A stretch of 15,173 bases of DNA from Acidimicrobiaceae bacterium (GTDB lineage Bacteria > Actinomycetota > Acidimicrobiia > Acidimicrobiales > Ilumatobacteraceae). The translations under genes were made by a program, and so were the position numbers. Every line of letters begins with the position of its first letter. Position 1 is the stretch's first letter. Below, one piece after another: positions 1 through 5,212 of this stretch. Location: NCBI GenBank assembly GCA_006515795.1, contig VFMC01000027.1:1-15173 (forward strand). Reading direction: 5' to 3'. The notes beneath the pieces were generated by a model. The model had not been told where the DNA came from. It did not search any database and worked only from the letters and a program-made list of their open reading frames with translations.

Positions 1-753
1 GACCCGCGACAGGAACTCTCGCGTCTCCGGCTCGGCGGGGTCGGTGAACATCTGCGCCGGCGGCCCCTGCTCGAGGATCCGTCCGTCCTGCAGGAAGCAC
101 ACGGTGTCGGCGATCTCCTTGGCGAAGCCCATCTCGTGAGTGGCCAGCAGCATGGTCATGCCGGCGGCGCGCATCTCGCGCACCACTTCCAACACCTCGC
201 CCACGAGCACCGGATCGAGAGCGGCGGTGATCTCGTCGAGCAACATCAGTTCGGGTTGCATCGCCAGTGCCCGCACGATCGCGACGCGTTGTTGCTGCCC
301 ACCGGACAGCTGGTCTGGGTAGGCCTCGGCCTTGTCGGCCAGACCGAAGCGTTGCAGCAGCGTTCGTGCCGCCACGTCGGCGTCACGGCGTGCCACCCTG
401 CGCACCATGACGGGAGCAAGCGTGATGTTGCGCAGCACCGACATGTGCGGGAACAGGTTGTAGCTCTGGAACACCATCCCGATGCGGGCCCGGATCGGGT
501 CTGGATCGAGACCAGGCTCGCTCACGTCGCGGCCATCGAGGTACACCGCGCCGTCGTCGATCGGCTCGAGCAGGTTGATGCACCGCAACAGGGTGCTCTT
601 GCCGGAGCCGGACGCGCCGATCAGGCACACCACCTCGTGCTCGGCGACCGACAGCGACACGTCGTCGAGCACCGTCTTGGAGCCGAACGCCTTGCGCACG
701 CGCTCGATGCTCAGCTTCGGTGGACGCGGATCGTCAGCCAAGTCGTCGGTCAT
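1..753 (-). CDS. Polar amino-acid ABC transporter ATP-binding protein (3' end cut by window edge)
   Basis: This is the cytoplasmic ATPase that powers an amino-acid importer of the GlnQ/HisP family. The frame is open from ATG 753 to base 1 (251 residues, no stop), so only the last residues are missing; family members are about 240-260 aa. Visible motifs, in order: Walker A GASGSGKST (46-54), Q-loop Q96 in MVFQSYNLFPH, signature LSGGQQQR (149-156), Walker B LMLLDE (169-174) followed by ALDP, and H-loop H206 in ATHEMGFA. The SYNLFPHMSVLRNI stretch and the ATHEMGFAKEIAD ending are typical of the polar amino-acid subfamily. The start codon overlaps the permease stop by four bases (ATGA), so the two are translationally coupled. 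The exact amino acid transported cannot be read from the sequence. Confidence 0.96.
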   Translation of the reverse strand, partial: MTDDLADDPRPPKLSIERVRKAFGSKTVLDDVSLSVAEHEVVCLIGASGSGKSTLLRCINLLEPIDDGAVYLDGRDVSEPGLDPDPIRARIGMVFQSYNLFPHMSVLRNITLAPVMVRRVARRDADVAARTLLQRFGLADKAEAYPDQLSGGQQQRVAIVRALAMQPELMLLDEITAALDPVLVGEVLEVVREMRAAGMTMLLATHEMGFAKEIADTVCFLQDGRILEQGPPAQMFTDPAEPETREFLSRV

Positions 754-1655
754 GCGGTGACCGTGCCCCCGGTGCGGCGGCGGGTGCGGTTGACGTACCA
801 GTCGACAAGCCGCGTGAGCGGAATGGTGAGCATGAGGAAGATCACCGCGGCGGCCACGATCGGCGTGTAGTTGGCGGTGAGGTCCTTGATGCTCTGGGCG
901 CGGCGGAACACCTCGATCGGACCGAGGATGCTGATGAGGGCAACGTCTTTCTGGAGCGACAGGAAGTCGTTCATCAGCGGAGGGATCACCCGCCGGCCCG
1001 CTTGCGGCAGCACCACATGCCGCATGGTGCGGGTCTGGGAGAGCCCGAGCGATCGTGCCGCGGCGCGCTGGCTCTCGTGGATGCTCTCGATCCCGGAGCG
1101 GAACACCTCGGCCACATAGGCGGAGTAGGCCAGGATCAACGCCACCGAGCCCCAGATGTACGGCGAGTTCCATCGTCCGTGCACGACCCACAGGTCGAAC
1201 TCGCCTGCCAGCCCGAGGCCGGGGATTCCGAAGCCGACGAGGTAGATGGTGAGGATGATCGGCACGCCGCGGAACACGTCGGTGTACACCGCGCCGAAGA
1301 CCCGTAGCGGGAAGAGCACTGGGTTGCGCGTGTTCCGGCACATCGCGATCACGAGTCCCCACACGACGATGCATGGCGCGCACCACAAGAACAGCTTCAC
1401 GTCGACCCACAGGTAGCCGAGCAGCTCGGGGAAGGATTCGCGGAAGAGCTCGCCGTCGAAGAAGCTCGTGCGCACACGATCCCATCCTGGCGACCGGGGA
1501 ATGGCGACGACCAGGACGGCGGCGATCAGCACTGTGCTCAGCGCGGCCACGAGGATCGCCTTGCGGCGCCGTTTGCGGATGTATGCCTCGCGACGGGTGG
1601 GGCCGACGCGAAAGGGCGCCGACACTCGGTCGGCGCCCTTCGCATCGTCGGTCAT
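750..1655 (-). CDS. Amino-acid ABC transporter permease (HisM/GlnP type)
   Basis: This 301-residue inner-membrane permease forms the channel of the amino-acid importer. A basic N-terminus (REAYIRKRRRK, 22-32) precedes a first membrane helix (about 33-52), and further hydrophobic segments follow from about residue 80 to 285. The EAA loop that docks on the ATPase is clear at about 194-225 (ESQRAAARSLGLSQTRTM, then VVLPQAGRRVIPPL). A typical TDVFRGVPIILTIYLVGFG segment lies at 125-143. It is longer than many family members (about 220-250 aa) because of an extra soluble piece between the first helix and the core. ATG 1655 follows the binding-protein stop by 19 bases. No good Shine-Dalgarno sequence is visible, and a perfect hairpin covers codons 6-15, so translation of this gene may be limited. 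Confidence 0.95.
   Translation of the reverse strand: MTDDAKGADRVSAPFRVGPTRREAYIRKRRRKAILVAALSTVLIAAVLVVAIPRSPGWDRVRTSFFDGELFRESFPELLGYLWVDVKLFLWCAPCIVVWGLVIAMCRNTRNPVLFPLRVFGAVYTDVFRGVPIILTIYLVGFGIPGLGLAGEFDLWVVHGRWNSPYIWGSVALILAYSAYVAEVFRSGIESIHESQRAAARSLGLSQTRTMRHVVLPQAGRRVIPPLMNDFLSLQKDVALISILGPIEVFRRAQSIKDLTANYTPIVAAAVIFLMLTIPLTRLVDWYVNRTRRRTGGTVTA
1612..1640 (-). promoter_or_regulatory. Perfect 12-bp hairpin at the binding-protein/permease junction
   Basis: The sequence AAGGGCGCCGAC at 1612-1623 is exactly complementary to GTCGGCGCCCTT at 1629-1640, with a 5-base loop. On the transcribed (minus) strand the second arm is followed by TTTCGCG, which is only a token T-run. It sits 35 bases after the binding-protein stop, inside permease codons 6-15. 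It may stabilise the upstream binding-protein mRNA, attenuate transcription or slow permease translation; the sequence alone does not decide. Confidence 0.6.
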
Positions 1656-1674
1656 GGCCGTCGAGTGTATGAGA

Positions 1675-2547
1675 TCACCCGGCGGCGAGCGTGGGGGCCT
1701 CTGTGTACGCGCTCATCCACTCCGCTTCGATCGCGGCCAGCTCGCCGCTGGCGGTGAGGGCGGCAAGTGCCAGGTTCGCGCACTCGACGAGCGGGTTGTC
1801 CTTGGCGAACAGGAGCCCCCACGAGTCGCCCGCTCCGCCGGCGCCGATGGGGAACTGGCCGAACACCTTGGTGCCCTCGATCTCGACCGCGCTGATGTAG
1901 AGCCCGGTGGGCAGATCGGTGATGATCGCGTCGATCTGCTTGTTGTCGAGCGCGGTCTTGGCATCGGCGTTCGAGTTGAACGCGAACGGCTCGGCATCGG
2001 GCTGGATCACCTCGGTGATGAACGTGAGGCTGGTGGTGCTGGCCGCGGCGCCCAACTTGAGCGTCTTCAGATCGTCGAGCGAGGCGACACCCGCGGCGGG
2101 CCCGTCGGCGTACCCGAGCACCGCCTGGTTGGCGGTGTAGTACGGGTCGGAGAACGAAACTGTCTTCTCGCGCTCGGGGTTGATCGAGTACTGCTGCAGG
2201 TTGAAGTCGAAGTCCTTCGCGCCGGGGGCGATGGCGGCGTCGAAACCGGTGCGCACCCAGCTGACGGTGGCACCCTCGAACCCGAGCTGACCGGCCACGG
2301 CAAGCGCCACAGCGGCCTCGAAGCCCTGACCCGCCTCGGGCTTGTCGTCGATGACGTAGGGCGGGAAGGCCGGATCTCCGGTGGCGATCGTGAGCCCTCC
2401 GGCTGCCAGGGTCTTGCCTTCGGCGCAGTCGGCGGCCGTGGCCGGTGTGGCCGGTTCGGTGGCGGCCGGCGGGGTCTCTTCGCTGTCGTCGCCGCAGGCG
2501 GCGAGCAGCAGGGCTCCGGCGGCGAGGGCCGCGGCGAGTCGTTTCAT
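1675..2547 (-). CDS. Amino-acid-binding lipoprotein (SBP family 3) of ABC importer
   Basis: This 290-residue extracellular solute receptor captures a polar amino acid and delivers it to the permease encoded just downstream. It starts MKRLAAALAAGALLLAAC, a lipoprotein signal peptide with lipobox LAAC and lipidated Cys18, followed by an acidic and Thr/Pro/Ala-rich tether. The mature part has family-3 hallmarks: an opening GGLTIATGDPAFPPYVIDD, then GFEAAVALAVAGQLGF, FNLQQYSINPEREKTVSFSDPYY (about 113-135), and DAIITDLPTGLY in the second lobe. A strong AAGGAG lies 7 bases before ATG 2547, whereas the permease has none visible, which fits the usual excess of binding protein over permease. Ligand specificity is not deducible; the family is certain. 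Confidence 0.96.
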   Translation of the reverse strand: MKRLAAALAAGALLLAACGDDSEETPPAATEPATPATAADCAEGKTLAAGGLTIATGDPAFPPYVIDDKPEAGQGFEAAVALAVAGQLGFEGATVSWVRTGFDAAIAPGAKDFDFNLQQYSINPEREKTVSFSDPYYTANQAVLGYADGPAAGVASLDDLKTLKLGAAASTTSLTFITEVIQPDAEPFAFNSNADAKTALDNKQIDAIITDLPTGLYISAVEIEGTKVFGQFPIGAGGAGDSWGLLFAKDNPLVECANLALAALTASGELAAIEAEWMSAYTEAPTLAAG

Positions 2548-2554
2548 GACGTTG

Positions 2555-2560
2555 CTCCTT
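2555..2560 (-). promoter_or_regulatory. Ribosome binding site of the amino-acid-binding protein gene
   Basis: AAGGAG reads on the minus strand at 2560-2555, 7 bases before ATG 2547. It fixes the start and is the only strong ribosome binding site seen in this three-gene operon. Confidence 0.8.
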
Positions 2561-2582
2561 CAGTGTTCACGCTGAGGGAAGG

Positions 2583-2602
2583 ACTGTACCAGTGAGGCTC
2601 AC
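2583..2602 (-). promoter_or_regulatory. Possible -10 box and small palindrome upstream of the amino-acid importer
   Basis: On the minus strand TACAGT (2588-2583) fits the TAnnnT -10 consensus and would give a leader of about 28 bases carrying the AAGGAG site. Immediately upstream, GTGAGGCTCAC (2592-2602) is a perfect 5-1-5 palindrome that could be an operator. I see no convincing -35 at 17-18 bases, so this is tentative. The rest of 2603-2700 is GC-rich with no recognisable gene. Confidence 0.35.
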
Positions 2603-2700
2603 GGCGGTCCCGGCCGCGCCGGCTCCTGCGGTGGTCATCGTCGATGGCGTGCCACGAGGTGGGGTCGACCACGACGGACAGCGGTGCGCCACCATCAGGC

Positions 2701-2737
2701 TTGACTCTTCATAGGAATCCTATTTATAGTCATCCTA
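2701..2737 (+). promoter_or_regulatory. Leaderless promoter of the Trx/protoglobin/MarR operon
   Basis: TTGACT (2701-2706), an 18-base spacer and TATAGT (2725-2730) make a good sigma-A-type promoter. Six bases after the -10 box is the A of ATG 2737, so transcription probably starts at or next to the start codon and the mRNA is leaderless. This rules out the longer reading from ATG 2644. The stretch is distinctly AT-rich compared with its surroundings. Confidence 0.7.
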
Positions 2738-2742
2738 TGGAT
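2710..2742 (+). promoter_or_regulatory. Operator-like cluster of TCCTAT half-sites
   Basis: ATAGGA-A-TCCTAT (2711-2723) is a perfect 6-1-6 inverted repeat lying between the -35 and -10 boxes. A third copy, ATCCTAT (2732-2738), overlaps the presumed start point, 15 bases downstream of the equivalent ATCCTAT at 2717-2723. CATAGGA (2710-2716) and TCCTATG (2733-2739) also form an outer 7-bp dyad, and ATCC-TAT-GGAT (2732-2742) is a small palindrome. A repressor bound here would block polymerase; the MarR protein of the same operon is the natural candidate, by inference. Confidence 0.55.
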
Positions 2743-3300
2743 ATGAGTTCGAAGGATCCGGTGGCGCCGCCACTGGAAGTGTCGAAGTGGTTCAACACCG
2801 AGGCGCCGGTGTCGCTGGCCGAGCTGCGCGGGCGGGTCGTGGCGATCGAGGCGTTCCAGATGCTGTGCCCGGGATGCGTGAGCCACGGCCTGCCCCAGGC
2901 GCAACGAGTCGTCGACACCTTCGGTAGTGACGTGACGGTGTTGGGTCTGCACACCGTTTTCGAGCACCACGACGCGATGACGCCGGTGTCCCTGGAAGCG
3001 TTCCTGCACGAGTACCGGATCGGTTTCCCGATCGGTGTCGATGCCCATGATCGGCCGGGTGGGACGCCGATCACGATGTCGCGCTACCAGCTGCGCGGCA
3101 CCCCGAGCCTGGTGCTGATCGATCGTGCCGGACGCGTCCGGCTCAACGGGTTCGGTCACATCGACGACCTGACCGTCGGCGCGACCCTGGCTCGGCTCAT
3201 CGACGAAGCACCACCCAAGCCCCCGGCCACGGCGTGCGATCCCGATCAGGGTTGCCCGCTCCCGACCGACACGATCCCGACCAAGGAGACACACCGATGA
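2737..3300 (+). CDS. Thioredoxin-fold (TlpA/AhpC-TSA-like) protein with CPGC motif
   Basis: This 187-residue protein is a thiol-disulfide oxidoreductase or peroxiredoxin-like protein. The active site is CPGC (Cys44, Cys47) after a VVAIEAFQML strand, and the cis-Pro loop is GTPSLVLID (Pro123); both sit where a thioredoxin fold expects them. An insert between strands (LHTVFEHHDAMTPVSLEAFL, 71-90) resembles TlpA/ResA-type proteins. A Pro-rich C-terminal tail holds another Cys pair, ACDPDQGCP (Cys167, Cys173), possibly a resolving or relay pair. No signal peptide or membrane helix is seen, so it should be cytoplasmic. ATG 2737 is chosen because the promoter ends just before it; ATG 2743 is a possible alternative. 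Its stop overlaps the protoglobin start (ATGA), so the two are coupled. Confidence 0.9.
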   Translation: MDMSSKDPVAPPLEVSKWFNTEAPVSLAELRGRVVAIEAFQMLCPGCVSHGLPQAQRVVDTFGSDVTVLGLHTVFEHHDAMTPVSLEAFLHEYRIGFPIGVDAHDRPGGTPITMSRYQLRGTPSLVLIDRAGRVRLNGFGHIDDLTVGATLARLIDEAPPKPPATACDPDQGCPLPTDTIPTKETHR

Positions 3301-3878
3301 CCACCGACATCGCCGGCTACACCTACGACACCAACCCTGCGACCTCCCCGGTCAGCGTCGACGACTTGAACCTGTTGTTGGCGACGCTGCTGTGGACCGA
3401 CGACGACGCCGCGGCGCTCGCCCGGGCCGGCGTCGCGCTCGAGTCCCAGATCGACCGGGTCCTCGACGTCTGGTACGGCTACGTGGGTTCGAATCCGCAT
3501 CTCGTCGCGTCGTTCAACGGTGCCGACGGCCAGCCGTCGGGCGATTACCTCGCCGCGGTGCGGTCCAGGTTCGGGCAGTGGATCCGCGACCTGTGCAACC
3601 GGCCGTGGGACCAGACTTGGTTGAACTACCAGCACGAGATCGCCCGCCGTCACACCGACACGATGGGCGACACCGACCGGATCGAGTCGGATCAGACCCA
3701 CATCCCGCTGCGTTACCTGATCGCGTTCATCTGGCCGATCACCGCGACGATCCGACCGTTCCTCGCCAACGCCGGCACCGACGAAGCCGACATCGACGCG
3801 ATGCACACCGCCTGGTTCAAAGCCGTCACCCTGACCGTCACCCTGTGGTCCCAGCCCTACGACCCGACCCGTTGGTGA
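3297..3878 (+). CDS. Protoglobin (haem-binding single-domain globin)
   Basis: This 193-residue protein matches the protoglobin family, whose best known members come from methanogenic archaea and bind O2, CO and NO. From memory of the Methanosarcina acetivorans protein (about 195 aa; Trp60, Tyr61, Phe93, proximal His120, Leu142, Phe145, Ile149), every pocket residue is present here with a constant offset of one: Trp59-Tyr60 (VLDVWYGYVG), Phe92 (SRFGQW), His119 (YQHEIARRH), Leu141, Phe144 and Ile148 (HIPLRYLIAFIWPITATI). The long N-terminal segment (about 1-30) typical of the family is there, and no signalling domain is fused, so it is not a globin-coupled sensor. ATG 3297 overlaps the upstream stop. 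Role by inference: gas binding, NO/peroxide chemistry, or ligand sensing for the adjacent regulator. Confidence 0.92.
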   Translation: MTTDIAGYTYDTNPATSPVSVDDLNLLLATLLWTDDDAAALARAGVALESQIDRVLDVWYGYVGSNPHLVASFNGADGQPSGDYLAAVRSRFGQWIRDLCNRPWDQTWLNYQHEIARRHTDTMGDTDRIESDQTHIPLRYLIAFIWPITATIRPFLANAGTDEADIDAMHTAWFKAVTLTVTLWSQPYDPTRW

Positions 3879-3912
3879 CCCGGCGGGCCGCGTCGTGGGT
3901 GACAATGGGACG

Positions 3913-4494
3913 GTGAACCACGGCAGCGACCTCGACCGCAAAGTGCTCGCCGCGGTCGAACGACTCGGTCGGGCGCTGCGAGCCGCGCGCCAAGAGGTCG
4001 CCACACGCCACGAGGTGTCGCTGCTCGGCCTCAGCGTGATCGAGACCCTCGCCAACGGCAGGCCACGACGCGTCGGCGATCTCGCCGCCGAACTCGACGT
4101 GTCCCAACCCACCGTCAGCGACGCCGTCACCGCGCTCGACAAGCGTGGCCTCATCCAACGCGACCGCGACCCCACAGACCTGCGCAGCACACCCGTCGCT
4201 CTGACCGACACCGGAACCCGACTCGCCGCCGACACCGCCACCGAGCTCGGCCCCCTCCTCGCGGCCGACTCGGGCACCGAGGTCGATCGGGCCACCACGT
4301 TGCGGGTCCTGCTCGGCGAGATCGCACGCCTCCAAGCCGCTGGGGTGATCACCGTCAATCGCAGCTGCCTCACCTGCCGCCACTACCAACCCCCCGGGCC
4401 TCGATCCCGTGCCCGCTGCCTGCTCCTCGCCAGCCCGCTCCCCGACCGGGACCTACGCGTCGACTGCCCCGAACACGAACCGATCCCGGCCTGA
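3913..4494 (+). CDS. MarR-family regulator with C-terminal cysteine cluster
   Basis: This winged-helix regulator (193 aa from GTG 3913) has a MarR domain over roughly 1-140: recognition helix region LAAELDVSQPTVSDAVTALD (57-76) and wing KRGLIQRDRDPTDLRSTPVALTDTG. A 50-residue tail then carries CLTC (Cys152, Cys155), Cys169 and DCPEH (Cys185, His188), a spacing that suggests a bound metal, Fe-S cluster or redox-active thiols. GTG 3895 would add six residues; I prefer 3913 because GACAAT (3901-3906) lies exactly six bases upstream, the same geometry as the operon promoter, though no -35 is visible. It follows the protoglobin stop by 34 bases and is probably co-transcribed. Likely a redox- or gas-responsive repressor of its own operon (inference). 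Confidence 0.85.
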   Translation: MNHGSDLDRKVLAAVERLGRALRAARQEVATRHEVSLLGLSVIETLANGRPRRVGDLAAELDVSQPTVSDAVTALDKRGLIQRDRDPTDLRSTPVALTDTGTRLAADTATELGPLLAADSGTEVDRATTLRVLLGEIARLQAAGVITVNRSCLTCRHYQPPGPRSRARCLLLASPLPDRDLRVDCPEHEPIPA

Positions 4495-4505
4495 CCTGAC
4501 CTGGT

Positions 4506-4559
4506 TCATCGCACCGCAACGGTCGAGATCACGACGAGGAAGACGACGACGCCGATCAT
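4506..4559 (-). other. Possible tiny hydrophobic ORF after the DUF2867-like gene
   Basis: From ATG 4559 to the TGA at 4508-4506 the minus strand encodes 17 residues, MIGVVVFLVVISTVAVR, resembling one membrane helix. The same frame is continuous back to the DUF2867-like stop at 4616-4614, giving 35 sense codons between the two stops. No ribosome binding site is visible. It may be a real small membrane peptide, a decayed gene end or chance. The rest of 4495-4613 shows nothing recognisable. Confidence 0.15.
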
Positions 4560-4613
4560 CAACGGCGCCGCCAACTGTGTCGGGAGGCTATACGAGTGGC
4601 GCAACTGGCACGT

Positions 4614-5024
4614 TCAGTCGCCGGCGGCAACGGTGCGGCGCACGGCGTTTGTTGCCATGGCCCGGGTGACCGGCCCGTGCAGAACGGACACCGGCACGAA
4701 GTACAGGCGGCCACGCCAACCCTTGAGTCGCACAGCGGTGGTCACCCGCAGTAGCCGCGCCTGGGCGTCGATGCCGACGCCGCATCGGAAATCGAGATGG
4801 ACATCGTCGGCGCGAATCACCGCCTCGTCGCCGACGACCTCAGCGACGTCGAACATGGCGGTGTCCCCGGGTGGGATGCCCACCAAGCGCACCGCCAGCT
4901 GCCGGACGGCGAACAACACCTGCACCCAGCGCGGCGCGCTACGGGGATCGAAGACGGCGCGGGCCCAGTAGGCCGGGTCGGTCGGGAGGGCAACCGCTGC
5001 CGGTGCAATGGCCACGATGCACAC
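4614..5024 (-). CDS. DUF2867-like protein, 5' end uncertain
   Basis: The protein (136 aa from GTG 5024) resembles the DUF2867 family of unknown function, seen alone or fused to NAD-dependent epimerase domains. Recognisable parts are PAYWARAVFDPRSAPRWVQ (18-36), RLVGIPPGD (46-54), DDVHLDFRCGV (73-83) and the ending GRLYFVPVSVLHGPVTRAM. No signal peptide or clear membrane helix is present. The start is doubtful: the same frame continues upstream with protein-like sequence (TAALADLPAPDFADV) to a TGA at 5090-5088 but contains no ATG or GTG before GTG 5024. A one-base shift near 5075-5085 would join it to ATG 5091. It follows the acyl-CoA dehydrogenase gene on the same strand after roughly 120-190 bases. 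Family assignment is from memory and moderate. Confidence 0.65.
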   Translation of the reverse strand: MCIVAIAPAAVALPTDPAYWARAVFDPRSAPRWVQVLFAVRQLAVRLVGIPPGDTAMFDVAEVVGDEAVIRADDVHLDFRCGVGIDAQARLLRVTTAVRLKGWRGRLYFVPVSVLHGPVTRAMATNAVRRTVAAGD

Positions 5025-5212
5025 GTCGGCGAAGTCGGGCGCAGGTAAATCGGCCAGCGCGGCCGTCGGCGTCTGGACGCGGCATCGTCATGTCCACACG
5101 GTACCTGCACTGACATGACGACGGGGGAGCGGCGCCTTCCGCCGCGCCGGTGGCAGTTTGGCGCCGGGCCGCCAGGACATCGTGGCTGCAGCTCGACACG
5201 GCCGAGCTTGGC

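Noticed and set aside
1468..2595. Long plus-strand open frame of 375 codons
   Set aside because: It lies opposite the amino-acid-binding lipoprotein and permease start, which have clear family motifs; the translation is low-complexity Arg/Gly/Glu-rich, typical of an antisense frame in GC-rich DNA.
2644..2736. 31-codon N-terminal extension of the Trx-fold protein
   Set aside because: It contains the promoter -35, -10 and operator repeats, so it cannot be translated from that promoter.
3246..4373. Long minus-strand open frame of 375 codons
   Set aside because: It is antisense to the protoglobin and MarR genes, and its Arg/Ser/Val repeats match no family.
5190..5208. AGCTCG/CGAGCT inverted repeat after the acyl-CoA dehydrogenase stop as a terminator
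   Set aside because: The stem is only 6 bp with no T-run on the minus strand; too weak to call.
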